DNA of 64,000 bases, from assembly GCA_964057225.1 (NCBI GenBank), contig OZ059898.1, positions 18,453,267 to 18,517,266 on the forward strand, written 5' to 3'. Shown here piece by piece: positions 53,701-62,134 of the stretch. The translations under genes were made by a program, and so were the position numbers. The stretch comes from Auanema rhodensis (Eukaryota; Nematoda; Chromadorea; Rhabditida; Rhabditidae). The notes below the pieces were generated by a model. That model did no database searches and had not been told where the DNA came from. It was given only the letters and a program-made list of their open reading frames with translations. Each line of letters begins with the position of its first letter. Position 1 is the stretch's first letter.

Positions 53701-55284
53701 TGTACACGTGATGTGCACTTGGTATGTAACTCGCTTCACGTGAAAGATAAAGAGATGTGGTTTTCAAAATTAGATTCCTCATGTCCATATTAGTCTAAAA
53801 ACAAATTTTTATTGGTATTGGTGCATGGTAACCATGACTTTGAAATTTACGTGAACTTTAATTTATGCTAATTAAGTGTACACATGATGTGCACTTGGTA
53901 TGTAACTCGCTTCACGTGAAAGATAAAGAGATGTGGTTTTCAAAATTAGATTCCTCATGTCCATATTAGTCTAAAAACAAATTTTTATTGGTATTGGTGC
54001 ATGGTAACCATGACTTTGAAATTTACGTGAACTTTAATTTATGCTAATTAAGTGTACACGTGATGTGCACTTGGTATGTAACTCGCTTCACGTGAAAGAT
54101 AAAGAGATGCGGTTTTCAAAATTAGATTCCTCATGTCCATATTAGTCTAAAAACAAATTTTTATTGGTATTGGTGCATGGCAACTATGACTTTTAAATTT
54201 ACGTGTACTTTAATTTATGCTAATTAAGTGTACACATGATGTGCACTTGGTATGTAACTCGCTTCACGTCAAAGATAAAGAGATGTGGTTTTCAAAATTA
54301 GATTCCTCATGTCCATATTAGTCTAAAAACAAATTTTTATTGGTATTGGTGCATGGTAACCATGACTTTGAAATTTACGTGAACTTTAATTTATGCTAAT
54401 TAAGTGTACACGTGATGTGCACTTGGTATGTAACTCGCTTCACGTGAAAGATAAAGAGATGCGGTTTTCAAAATTAGATTCCTCATGTCCATATTAGTCT
54501 AAAAACAAATTTTTATTGGTATTGGTGCATGGCAACTATGACTTTTAAATTTACGTGTACTTTAATTTATGCTAATTAAGTGTACACATGATGTGCACTT
54601 GGTATGTAACTCGCTTCACGTCAAAGATAAAGAGATGTGGTTTTCAAAATTAGATTCCTCATGTCCATATTAGTCTAAAAACAAATTTTTATTGGTATTG
54701 GTGCATGGCAACTATGACTTTTAAATTTACGTGTACTTTAATTTATGCTAATTAAGTGTACACATGATGTGCACTTGGTATGTAACTCGCTTCACGTCAA
54801 AGATAAAGAGATGTGGTTTTCAAAATTAGATTCCTCATGTCCATATTAGTCTAAAAACAAATTTTTATTGATATTGATGCATGGTAACCATGACTTTGAA
54901 ATTTACGTGAACTTTAATTTATGCTTATTAAGTGTACACGTGATGTGCACTTGGTATGTAACTCGCTTCACGTGAAAGATAAAGGGATGCGGTTTTCAAA
55001 ATTAGATTCCCCATGTCCATATTAGTCTAAAAACAAATTTTTGTTGATATTGGTGGATGGTAACCATGACTTTGAAATTTACGTGAACTTTAATTTATGC
55101 TAATTAAGTGTACACGTGATGTGCACTTGGTATGTAACTCGCTTCACGTGAAAGATAAAGAGATGCGATTTTCAAAATTAGATTCCCCATGTCCATATTA
55201 GTCTAAAAACAAATTTTTATTGATATTGGTGCATGGTAACCATGACTTTGAAATTTACGTGAACTTTAATTTATGCTAATTAAG
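53701..55284 (+). repeat. GATGTGG monomer cluster
   Basis: Units with GATGTGG in place of GATGCGG, combined with CCTCAT and GGTATTGG, are concentrated at about 53525-54932. They alternate irregularly with m11-like GGCAACTATG units, giving short dimer-like steps. The cluster ends with n6- and n7-like units (AAAGGG, then GCGATTTT). Confidence 0.7.
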
Positions 55285-57559
55285 TGTACACATGATGTGC
55301 ACTTGGTATGTAACTCGCTTCACGTGAAAGATAAAGAGATGCGGTTTTCAAAATTAGATTTCGCATGTCCATATTAGTCTTAAAACAAATTTTTATTGAT
55401 ATTGGTGCATGGTAACCATGACTTTGAAATTTACGTGAACTTTAATTTATGCTAATTAAGTGTACACGTGATGTGCACTTGGTATGTAACTCGCTTCACG
55501 TGAAAGATAAAGAGATGCGGTTTTCAAAATTAGATTCCCCATGTCCATATTAGTCTAAAAACAAATTTTTATTGATATTGGTGCATGGTAACCATGACTT
55601 TGAAATTTATGTGAACTTTAATTTATGCTAATTAAGTGTACACATGATGTGCACTTGGTATGTAACTCGCTTCACGTGAAAGATAAAGAGATGCGGTTTT
55701 CAAAATTAGATTCCTCATGTCCATATTAGTCTAAAAACGAATTTTTATTGATATTGATGCATGGTAACCATGACTTTGAAATTTACGTGAACTTTAATTT
55801 ATGCTAATTAAGTGTACACATGATGTGCACTTGGTATGTAACTCGCTTCACGTCAAAGATAAAGAGATGCAGTTTTCAAAATTAGATTTCGCATGTCCAT
55901 ATTAGTCTAAAAACAAATTTTTATTGATATTGGTGCATGGTAACCATGACTTTGAAATTTACGTGAACTTTAATTTATGCTAATTAAGTGTACACGTGAT
56001 GTGCACTTGGTATGTAACTCGCTTCACGTGAAAGATGAAGAGATGCGGTATTCAAATTTAGGTTCCCCATGTCCATATTAGTCTAAAAACAAATTTTTGT
56101 TGATATTGGTGGATGGTAACCATGACTTTCAAATTTACGTGAACTTCAATTTATGCTAATTAAGTGTACACGTGATGTGCACTTGGTATGTAACTCGCTT
56201 CGCGTCAAAGATAAAGAGATGCAGTTTTCAAAATTAGATTTCGCATGTCCATATTAGTCTAAAAACAAATTTTTATTGATATTGGTGCATGGTAACCATG
56301 ACTTTGAAATTTACGTGAACTTTAATTTATGCTAATTAAGTGTACACGTGATGTGCACTTGGTATGTAACTCGCTTCACGTGAAAGATAAAGAGATGCGG
56401 TTTTCAAAATTAGATTCCCCATGTCCATATTAGTCTAAAAACAAATTTTTATTGATATTGGTGCATGGTAACCATGACTTTGAAATTTACGTGAACTTTA
56501 ATTTATGCTAATTAAGTGTACACATGATGTGCACTTGGTATGTAACTCGCTTCACGTGAAAGATAAAGAGATGCGGTTTTCAAAATTAGATTTCGCATGT
56601 CCATATTAGTCTTAAAACAAATTTTTATTGATATTGGTGCATGGTAACCATGACTTTGAAATTTACGTGAACTTTAATTTATGCTAATTAAGTGTACACG
56701 TGATGTGCACTTGGTATGTAACTCGCTTCACGTGAAAGATAAAGAGATGCGGTTTTCAAAATTAGATTCCCCATGTCCATATTAGTCTAAAAACAAATTT
56801 TTATTGATATTGGTGCATGGTAACCATGACTTTGAAATTTATGTGAACTTTAATTTATGCTAATTAAGTGTACACATGATGTGCACTTGGTATGTAACTC
56901 GCTTCACGTGAAAGATAAAGAGATGCGGTTTTCAAAATTAGATTCCTCATGTCCATATTAGTCTAAAAACGAATTTTTATTGATATTGATGCATGGTAAC
57001 CATGACTTTGAAATTTACGTGAACTTTAATTTATGCTAATTAAGTGTACACATGATGTGCACTTGGTATGTAACTCGCTTCACGTCAAAGATAAAGAGAT
57101 GCAGTTTTCAAAATTAGATTTCGCATGTCCATATTAGTCTAAAAACAAATTTTTATTGATATTGGTGCATGGTAACCATGACTTTGAAATTTACGTGAAC
57201 TTTAATTTATGCTAATTAAGTGTACACGTGATGTGCACTTGGTATGTAACTCGCTTCACGTGAAAGATGAAGAGATGCGGTATTCAAATTTAGGTTCCCC
57301 ATGTCCATATTAGTCTAAAAACAAATTTTTGTTGATATTGGTGGATGGTAACCATGACTTTCAAATTTACGTGAACTTCAATTTATGCTAATTAAGTGTA
57401 CACGTGATGTGCACTTGGTATGTAACTCGCTTCGCGTCAAAGATAAAGAGATGCGGTTTTCAAAATTAGATTCCCCATGTCCATATTAGTCTAAAAACAA
57501 ATTTTTGTTGATATTGGTGGATGGTAACCATGACTTTGAAATTTACGTGAACTTTAATT
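55285..57559 (+). repeat. 7-monomer (1232-bp) tandem duplication cut by the LINE
   Basis: Marks repeat at 1232 bp: GTCTTAAAAC (55381/56613), ATTTATGTG (55607/56839), GATGCAG (55869/57101) and GGTATTC (56047/57279). Five monomers match between copies before the order diverges. The LINE interrupts the following monomer at position 163. Confidence 0.8.
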
Positions 57560-57563
57560 CGGT
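57556..57563. other. LINE 5' insertion junction
   Basis: Satellite B reads to TTTAATT (monomer position 163 at 57559); the LINE begins CGGTATT at 57560. On the far side the satellite resumes at 62135 with TATGCTAATTAAG, which is monomer position 164. Only the T at 62134 could be a duplicated target base, and it can equally be the last base of the AAAT tail. Confidence 0.85.
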
Positions 57564-57627
57564 ATTCACTGTTGCTCGGTATTCACTGTTGCTCGGTATT
57601 CACTGTTGCTCGGTATTCACTGTTGCC
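57560..57627 (+). repeat. Four 17-bp tandem repeats at the LINE 5' end
   Basis: CGGTATTCACTGTTGCT occurs at 57560, 57577 and 57594, with a fourth copy at 57611 ending in C instead of T. The array starts at the very first base after the satellite. Terminal 5' tandem repeats occur in several LINE families, where they can carry the internal promoter or record 5' template events. Which applies here is inference. Confidence 0.92.
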
Positions 57628-57776
57628 GTCTTGTTTCTTCATCTGATTCAGTATCGTCGGACTGGTTTTAATAAGGTGCGCACTTTTCTAAAGTCGTTTC
57701 ATTTCTTTCCTTTATAATTACTCTTGTGTTTTTTTCCTATTTTTTATATCTCGTGTTTTTCATTCCTTTTTTCACT
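57628..57776 (+). other. LINE 5' UTR
   Basis: A 149-bp leader becomes strongly pyrimidine-rich before ORF1. The preferred ATG at 57777 has A at -3. No upstream in-frame ATG exists: the frame is open from a GTG at 57726, but that reads a hydrophobic stretch not expected in this protein family. Confidence 0.6.
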
Positions 57777-58793
57777 ATGTCCTCTTCCCAATCTGTTTCA
57801 AAATCCGATTTTACCGCACTTTCTGATTCTCTCAAAGAATCTTTCTCCCAATTTTCTTCTGAATTACGTGGCATTATTTTCTCTATCCAAACTACCGTTA
57901 ATTCTAATTGTACCCGTATTGCGGAACTAGAATCAAAGGTTGCCTCACTTTGTAGCTCGCTCAAAAATGGTACTTCTCAAGAGGTTGTATCTAATTTAGT
58001 TAACATAAGTTCAGAGAAGTCGAAATTCCCTGACCGTGCTACAAAACTCCTTTGGTTCAATGTTCCATTGAGCAGTACGGACTTTTCCTCCGATCCCACT
58101 TCTCTTGTGTCGGATGTTCTTAATCTGTCCAAGAACACTGAAATATGTAGTTTATTAAGCTCTCGTGCAATTGTTGTTACCCGCTACAATTCTAAGACCA
58201 AACTCCCTGGCCCTATTGCTATAAATTGCCCTAGTGAACAAATTCGTGATACTTGCATACAACTAATCCGCAATCACAAAGAAGTTCTTTCCGCTTCACT
58301 CAAAAAAACTTTTGTGAGAAGAGACTATTTCCCTTTCGAAATAGAACTTGAACGTGAATTGAAGGAAAAGTGCAAGGTTATGAATTCTACTGGGACTAAC
58401 ACCCTTCATATTGTTCGTAATTTCAAAATTGTTAAGGTCATCAAAAAAATATCCTCAATTAGTTCTCCTACTCCAGCTCCTACCTGTACTCATCTTATTT
58501 CTCCTGTTTTCCCTTCTTCCCCAAATATTGTACAAATTGCTCCTCCACCTTCCAAAGCAAGCCGTACTTCTCTTGAGGTCGACAGGTCTTCTTGTCAATT
58601 TCCTTCACCCTCAAGACGAAAAACACGACATGCTCCTTATGCTCTGAGATCACTCTCTTGTCCCAGAGTTTTAAACCCAACAATACCTCTTACCGCACCT
58701 TCCCTATCCGACCCTACCTCAAGTCTCCCCCTAGTTCCTAATCATACTCCCTCCACCAAATCACTTCCACCTCCAAAACATAGCTTTCGTTAA
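57777..58793 (+). CDS. LINE ORF1 protein (RNA-binding, 338 aa)
   Basis: ORF1 proteins of this group coat the element RNA and form the ribonucleoprotein with ORF2. I start at the first in-frame ATG (reads MSSSQSVSKSD). Residues about 15-65 have coiled-coil character (LSDSLKESF, IAELESKVASL), expected for multimerisation. Residues about 88-225 look like the RRM-plus-C-terminal-domain type of ORF1. A KLLWFNVP strand is followed by SRAIVVTRYNSKTKLPGPIA, then EQIRDTCIQLIRNHKEVL, and RRDYFPFEIELERELKEKC with a final HIVRNFKIVKV. The last 110 residues are rich in Pro, Ser and Thr and look unstructured. I see no CCHC zinc knuckle. The frame is intact with no internal stop. It overlaps the open ORF2 frame by 59 nt. 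The functional assignment rests on domain pattern and position, not on a search. Confidence 0.8.
   Translation: MSSSQSVSKSDFTALSDSLKESFSQFSSELRGIIFSIQTTVNSNCTRIAELESKVASLCSSLKNGTSQEVVSNLVNISSEKSKFPDRATKLLWFNVPLSSTDFSSDPTSLVSDVLNLSKNTEICSLLSSRAIVVTRYNSKTKLPGPIAINCPSEQIRDTCIQLIRNHKEVLSASLKKTFVRRDYFPFEIELERELKEKCKVMNSTGTNTLHIVRNFKIVKVIKKISSISSPTPAPTCTHLISPVFPSSPNIVQIAPPPSKASRTSLEVDRSSCQFPSPSRRKTRHAPYALRSLSCPRVLNPTIPLTAPSLSDPTSSLPLVPNHTPSTKSLPPPKHSFR
58735..58793 (+). other. ORF1/ORF2 overlap; ORF2 lacks an AUG
   Basis: The ORF2 frame opens after TAG at 58732-58734 and overlaps the end of ORF1 in the +1 frame. No ATG lies in the ORF2 frame between 58735 and the endonuclease; the nearest near-cognate codon is TTG at 58849, already inside the domain. 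The first in-frame Met is about residue 120 past that TTG. ORF2 could be made by +1 frameshifting or termination-reinitiation, or this copy may have lost its start. Confidence 0.6.
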
Positions 58794-60864
58794 TCATACT
58801 TCTTTCCCTGCCCCTCTCTCGGTCTATTTCTCTAATGCTCGTTCTGTTTTGAACAAATTCCCCCATTTCAATTTTGTTTCCACTGCTTATAACCCTGACA
58901 TCATTTGTTTCAATGAAAGTTGGCTAAATAGTGATATCTGTAGCTCAACTTTACCACTTTCTGATTTATATTATGTTATCCGTAGTGATAGGAGTGTTGA
59001 TACTAGAGGAGGTGGTGTTTTGGTTTTGATCAAAAAACACCTCTCTTTAATCAATGTTACCTCACATTCTTTTAGTAATTATTGTCAAGTTGTATGTTTC
59101 ACATTAGCTTCCCCCCCTTTTCTTACTTTTTGTATATGTTACCGTGCCCCATCTTGCTCAACCGCATCTTTCAACCTTTTCCTTGATTATCTCAATTCTT
59201 GTGAAATGTTCAAAGAAAAATTTATTCTCATTGGCGATTTTAATTTTTCTCGTATCAACTGGGAAAACTACTCTCTGACTAAAAACTCCCCCCAAGCCAA
59301 ATCCTTCTTAGAATTTATTGTATCCAAAGGATGCTCACAACTTGTGTCCTTTCCCACTCGTAGTACATTTACTCTGGATTGTGTTGTAACTAATGTATCT
59401 GAAACTGTTTCCGATATTGATTGTTTACCACCCTTTGGCACTTCCGATCATCAATCTCTTTTTTTCCATGTCGATTGTAATAATTTATTATCACCCCAAC
59501 GTTTTAACGGTAATCTCAACCTTAGAACTATCTCCCAGTCCAGCCTCAGTTCTCCTAAACTCTCTATCTGTCATCCTAAACGTTTGCTTTCAAGAAATTT
59601 CAATGCGGCAGATTATAATAAAATTAACTATATAATCAGCTCTATTGACTTTGTACACTCTTTTTCACATCTCGATGTTTGTACGGCGTATGAATCATTC
59701 ACTGAAATACTCAGAGATGTCATCCGCTGTAATGTCCCTAATTTCAAAGTTACTAAAACCAAGCAGTCCATTGCACGTTCCATATCTTTACTTAACAACA
59801 GACTTGCTAGGCTGTCTAAATGTTTTGGTGTCACGTCTTCTGTTAGATACCGTGCGCTTGTACGTAGATTAAACGGCTTGATCAAACGCCAACGTGCTTT
59901 TGAAGAACATAAAATTTCTCTTCAAGGTAATCAAAAATTGTTTTACAAATTTTGTCGCGGTCGTTTGGGTGGTTCAGTGGAAGCACCTTTTCTCAAACAT
60001 AACAACAACACAATATCAGATTCTGTTGATAAAGCTAACTTACTATCAGAAATGTTTTCTGAACCTTTTTCCACGCCATACAATAGTCAATGTTCTCCAT
60101 GTCCTACAAACAAGTCTGCTGTTACCAGTCCACAAAAGCATGTCTACATCGAGGAACTTACAGTCTATAAGTTTCTCAGAAACCTTCCTAATCGTGTATG
60201 TACGTCACCTGATGGAATCCCCTATTTATTTCTTAATAGGTGTGCTCCTTCTCTTGTTCGTCCTATTACATATTTTTTTAATGCGTTTGTGTCGTTTGGT
60301 GTTTGTCCTAACGGGTGGAAAACAGCATGGGTTAAACCCATCTATAAATCTGGTAACGTCAGTGATCCTAAAAATTACAGGCCTATCTCTTTAACTGCTT
60401 CTATCTCTAAAGTTTTTGAACGCATCATAAGAAAAGAATTGATAGATTATTTACTTCGTAAAAATCTAATTTGTTCTTCTCAGCATGGTTTTCTTCCTGG
60501 TTGTAGCACGTCTACCGCACTTCTGAGTGCTCACTCTCAATGGAGATGCCTTAAAGAACGCCGCAACGCAATTTATACTGCTTTTATTGATTTCTCAAAA
60601 GCATTTGATAAAATAAATCATGATATTTTGCTACATAAATTACACTCTTTTGGTTTACATAGCTCGCTCATTAAATTTTTCAAACAATTTCTTGCTGGTA
60701 GATCATTCTCTGTTGTACAGGGCGATGTTTTATCTAAACCCCGGGAAATACATTGCGGTGTTCCTCAAGGGACTGTTTTGGGCCCTCTTTTCTTTCTTTT
60801 GTATGTTAATGATTTACTGGAAAAATTTACAGGCGACACTCAAGCTATTGCTTATGCTGACGAT

Positions 60865-60888
60865 ATTATTCTCGGCAAATGCTCCTAG
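60865..60888 (+). other. Frameshift in ORF2 immediately after YADD
   Basis: The reading frame of YADDIIL reaches TAG at 60886-60888. The frame one base further on reads SANAPSLQCSLDFLSAWC, the normal RT continuation, from about 60872. A small indel between 60865 and 60886 explains both. The distance from YADD to LQ..LD..S.WC looks slightly short for this group, which favours a small deletion over an insertion, but I cannot prove it. Confidence 0.8.
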
Positions 60889-61651
60889 CCTGCAGTGTTC
60901 ACTTGATTTTCTTTCAGCTTGGTGTAAAAGCAATGATATGCTCATAAACGTTAAAAAGTCTAAAATCATGGTTATAGGGAAAGTTGAAGGCGCTGTGAGC
61001 TTTCAAATCAATGACTGTTTACTTGAATCCGTCAATAACTTTAAAGATTTGGGAGTTATTATAGACAAAAACCTTTCTTTTGGTCCCCACTTTCAATCAA
61101 TTACCTCTACCGCTACCAAACGTTGTAAGCTCATTTTAAGATGCTTCAACAGTTCTTGCCCCAAACTACTATTCCGTTTGTTTTGTTGCTATGTTAGACC
61201 TATATTGGAGTATGCCTCTGAGGTTTGGTCTCCATACCTCAAAAAAGACATTCAATTTATAGAGAGTGTTCAAAAAAGGTTTGTCAACGCTATTTTTAAG
61301 CGTGCCAATCTTGAGATTCATGACTACATAAATAAGCTCGAGTTCCTCAAGGCAGATGAGCTGATAAACAGACGTGTTGTCGCTGATTTTTGCCAATATT
61401 TCAAAATAGCCAAGGGTAACTCAATCCTTAGTAAAACCTTGTTCAGACTAAAAGAACATCAATATTCATTTCGTCAGCATGATTATCTTTTGGTAGCACC
61501 ACAGTACTTCTCAAAAGCTGCACTATCAAGTTTTGAATATCGCTGGATCCAAGATTGGAATGAACTTCATCCCATGTTTGTTAATATTGAGAAAACGTAT
61601 AATTTTCGTAGCTACCTGAAAAACTGTAAATTTCGCAATTGTAAAATTTAA
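60872..61651 (+). pseudogene. LINE ORF2, 3' part: RT thumb and C-terminal domain
   Basis: This is the continuation of ORF2 in the +1 frame, about 259 codons, ending at TAA 61649-61651. It begins SANAPSLQCSLDFLSAWCKS, the region after the RT catalytic loop. Next come INVKKSKIMVIG, FKDLGVIIDKNLSFGPHF, a CKLILRCF helix and CCYVRPILEYASEVWSP followed by FIESVQKRFVNAIF, all typical of CR1, Jockey and relatives. The last 90 residues (LEFLKADELINRRVVADF to YLKNCKFRNCKI) are family-like but less recognisable. I see no RNase H and no clear CCHC motif. Apart from the frameshift the fragment has no stop, so this copy decayed recently or only slightly. An ATG at 60620 in this frame is a shadow in the RT region and not a real start. 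Confidence 0.85.
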
Positions 61652-62108
61652 TATGTATTGTTGCTATTGTTAACTACATATATATTTCACTATTTTTTTG
61701 TTTTTTTCGTTTCTGTGAGCTTACTCTACCTGTTTTCTTGTCTCCTTTGTTTACCTGACTCAGTATTTCCCGCGCATCCCACCTATAGACATGAGTCATA
61801 CGGTCAGAGCGTGGTTATCACTCATTGACAGAACGGGCTTGACCTTTGTTTTCTTGGTATCACCGCACCTCGTCAACGGTAGAAGTGATAAGCTTCGAAT
61901 TGTTTCTTATTTCAAAGCTGAGATCAGTAAAAGTCTTCTCACAACAATCGTCAAGAACATGGTGTTTCAAGTTTCACAAATCGAACATTACGTTAGTGTT
62001 CTCTCTTTTTCTTATCTTTTTCTCAACTACCGAAAGGTTAATCTTTTTTTTCACACAACAACATACATTTTTCACACATATATTGTAACCTGTGGTATTG
62101 TTGAACTG
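61652..62108 (+). other. LINE 3' UTR
   Basis: This 457-bp region between the ORF2 stop and the AAAT tail contains a T-rich tract at about 61690-61760 and a nested inverted repeat. A 107-codon frame from ATG 61791 runs into the tail. It has no recognisable domain and I treat it as chance. Confidence 0.75.
61815..61892 (+). promoter_or_regulatory. Possible 3' UTR stem-loop
   Basis: TTATCACT (61815-61822) pairs with AGTGATAA (61885-61892), and inside it TTGAC (61825-61829) pairs with GTCAA (61873-61877). RT recognition of 3' stem-loops is established for the UnaL2 and related L2/CR1-type LINEs. This one lies about 240 bp from the 3' end, farther than usual, so its role is uncertain. Confidence 0.35.
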
Positions 62109-62134
62109 AAATAAATAAAAATAAATAAATAAAT
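62109..62134 (+). repeat. AAAT-type simple-repeat tail of the LINE
   Basis: A run of AAAT units with one irregular AAAA abuts satellite B at monomer position 164. AATAAA (62110) can act as a poly(A) signal. A short simple-repeat tail in place of a long poly(A) is usual in the CR1/L2 group. Confidence 0.85.

Larger units (their letters stand above)
4417..57559 (+). repeat. Satellite B: 176-bp tandem array, left segment
   Basis: Using the base of TGTACAC as position 1, monomers start at 4421, 4597, 4773 and so on to 57397, which is exactly 301 x 176 bp; 163 bp of the next unit precede the LINE. Spot checks at 29413 and 43669 are also in phase, so I find no net indel in 53 kb. One consensus unit is about 33 percent GC by hand count. 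Features by monomer position are: GTGTACAC palindrome at the start; CACGTG at 5-10 and again at 37-42; GTGCAC at 13-18; ATGCGG (55-60) facing CCGCAT (77-82) in some variants; and CATGGT (124-129) facing ACCATG (131-136). Monomers differ by a limited set of recurring substitutions that define ordered cassettes. There is no gene: 176 is not a multiple of 3, and each unit has stops in all frames. Confidence 0.98.
58735..60888 (+). pseudogene. LINE ORF2, 5' part: endonuclease and reverse transcriptase up to YADD
   Basis: This encodes the element's endonuclease, which nicks the target DNA, and the reverse transcriptase, which copies the RNA onto it. Positions below count from the TTG at 58849. The endonuclease runs to about residue 210. 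Just upstream of the TTG is SNARSV, followed by catalytic NESW (22-25), RGGGVLVLIKK (53-63), ICYRAPSC (96-103), GDFN (129-132), LDCVVTN (176-182) and SDH (199-201). The RT occupies about 480-679, with KPIYKSG (496-502), NYRPISLT (509-516), QHGFLPGCSTS (545-555), FIDFSKAFD (579-587, first Asp D581), GVPQGTVLGP (637-646) and YADD (669-672). All catalytic residues I can place are present. The frame then meets TAG at 60886, just 14 codons after the catalytic Asp pair, while the rest of the protein continues in another frame. The true N-terminus is uncertain because no AUG precedes the domain. Confidence 0.88.
57560..62134 (+). mobile_element. Non-LTR retrotransposon (LINE), CR1/Jockey group, 4575 bp
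   Basis: The parts in order are 5' tandem repeats, a short 5' UTR, ORF1 (57777-58793), overlapping ORF2 (open from 58735) with an apurinic-type endonuclease and reverse transcriptase, a 3' UTR and an AAAT tail. The lack of an RNase H domain after the RT, the FKDLGVIID and ILEYASEVWSP motifs and the short simple-repeat tail fit the CR1/L2/Jockey group; the exact clade is inference. The element looks near full length but carries a frameshift in ORF2, so this copy is probably dead. It breaks a satellite B monomer between positions 163 and 164. Satellite phase shows no loss and at most a 1-bp target duplication. No second copy is in the window. Confidence 0.9.

Noticed and set aside
4421-57559. 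CRISPR-like array
   Set aside because: The 176-bp units abut with no unique spacers and there are no cas genes; this is a eukaryotic satellite.
57505-57717. 70-codon frame across the satellite/LINE junction
   Set aside because: It starts from a non-ATG codon and spans an insertion boundary and the 17-bp repeats; no biological unit.
59628-59885. Minus-strand and alternative-frame ORFs within ORF1 and ORF2
   Set aside because: They lie opposite or inside clear endonuclease and RT coding sequence and have no motifs of their own.
61791-62114. 107-codon frame in the LINE 3' UTR
   Set aside because: No recognisable domain, T-rich codons, and it ends in the AAAT tail. Third ORFs are not expected in this LINE group.
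57560-62134. Endogenous virus or LTR element
   Set aside because: No terminal long repeats, protease or integrase. Endonuclease motifs NESW, GDFN and SDH plus the YADD RT order identify a LINE.
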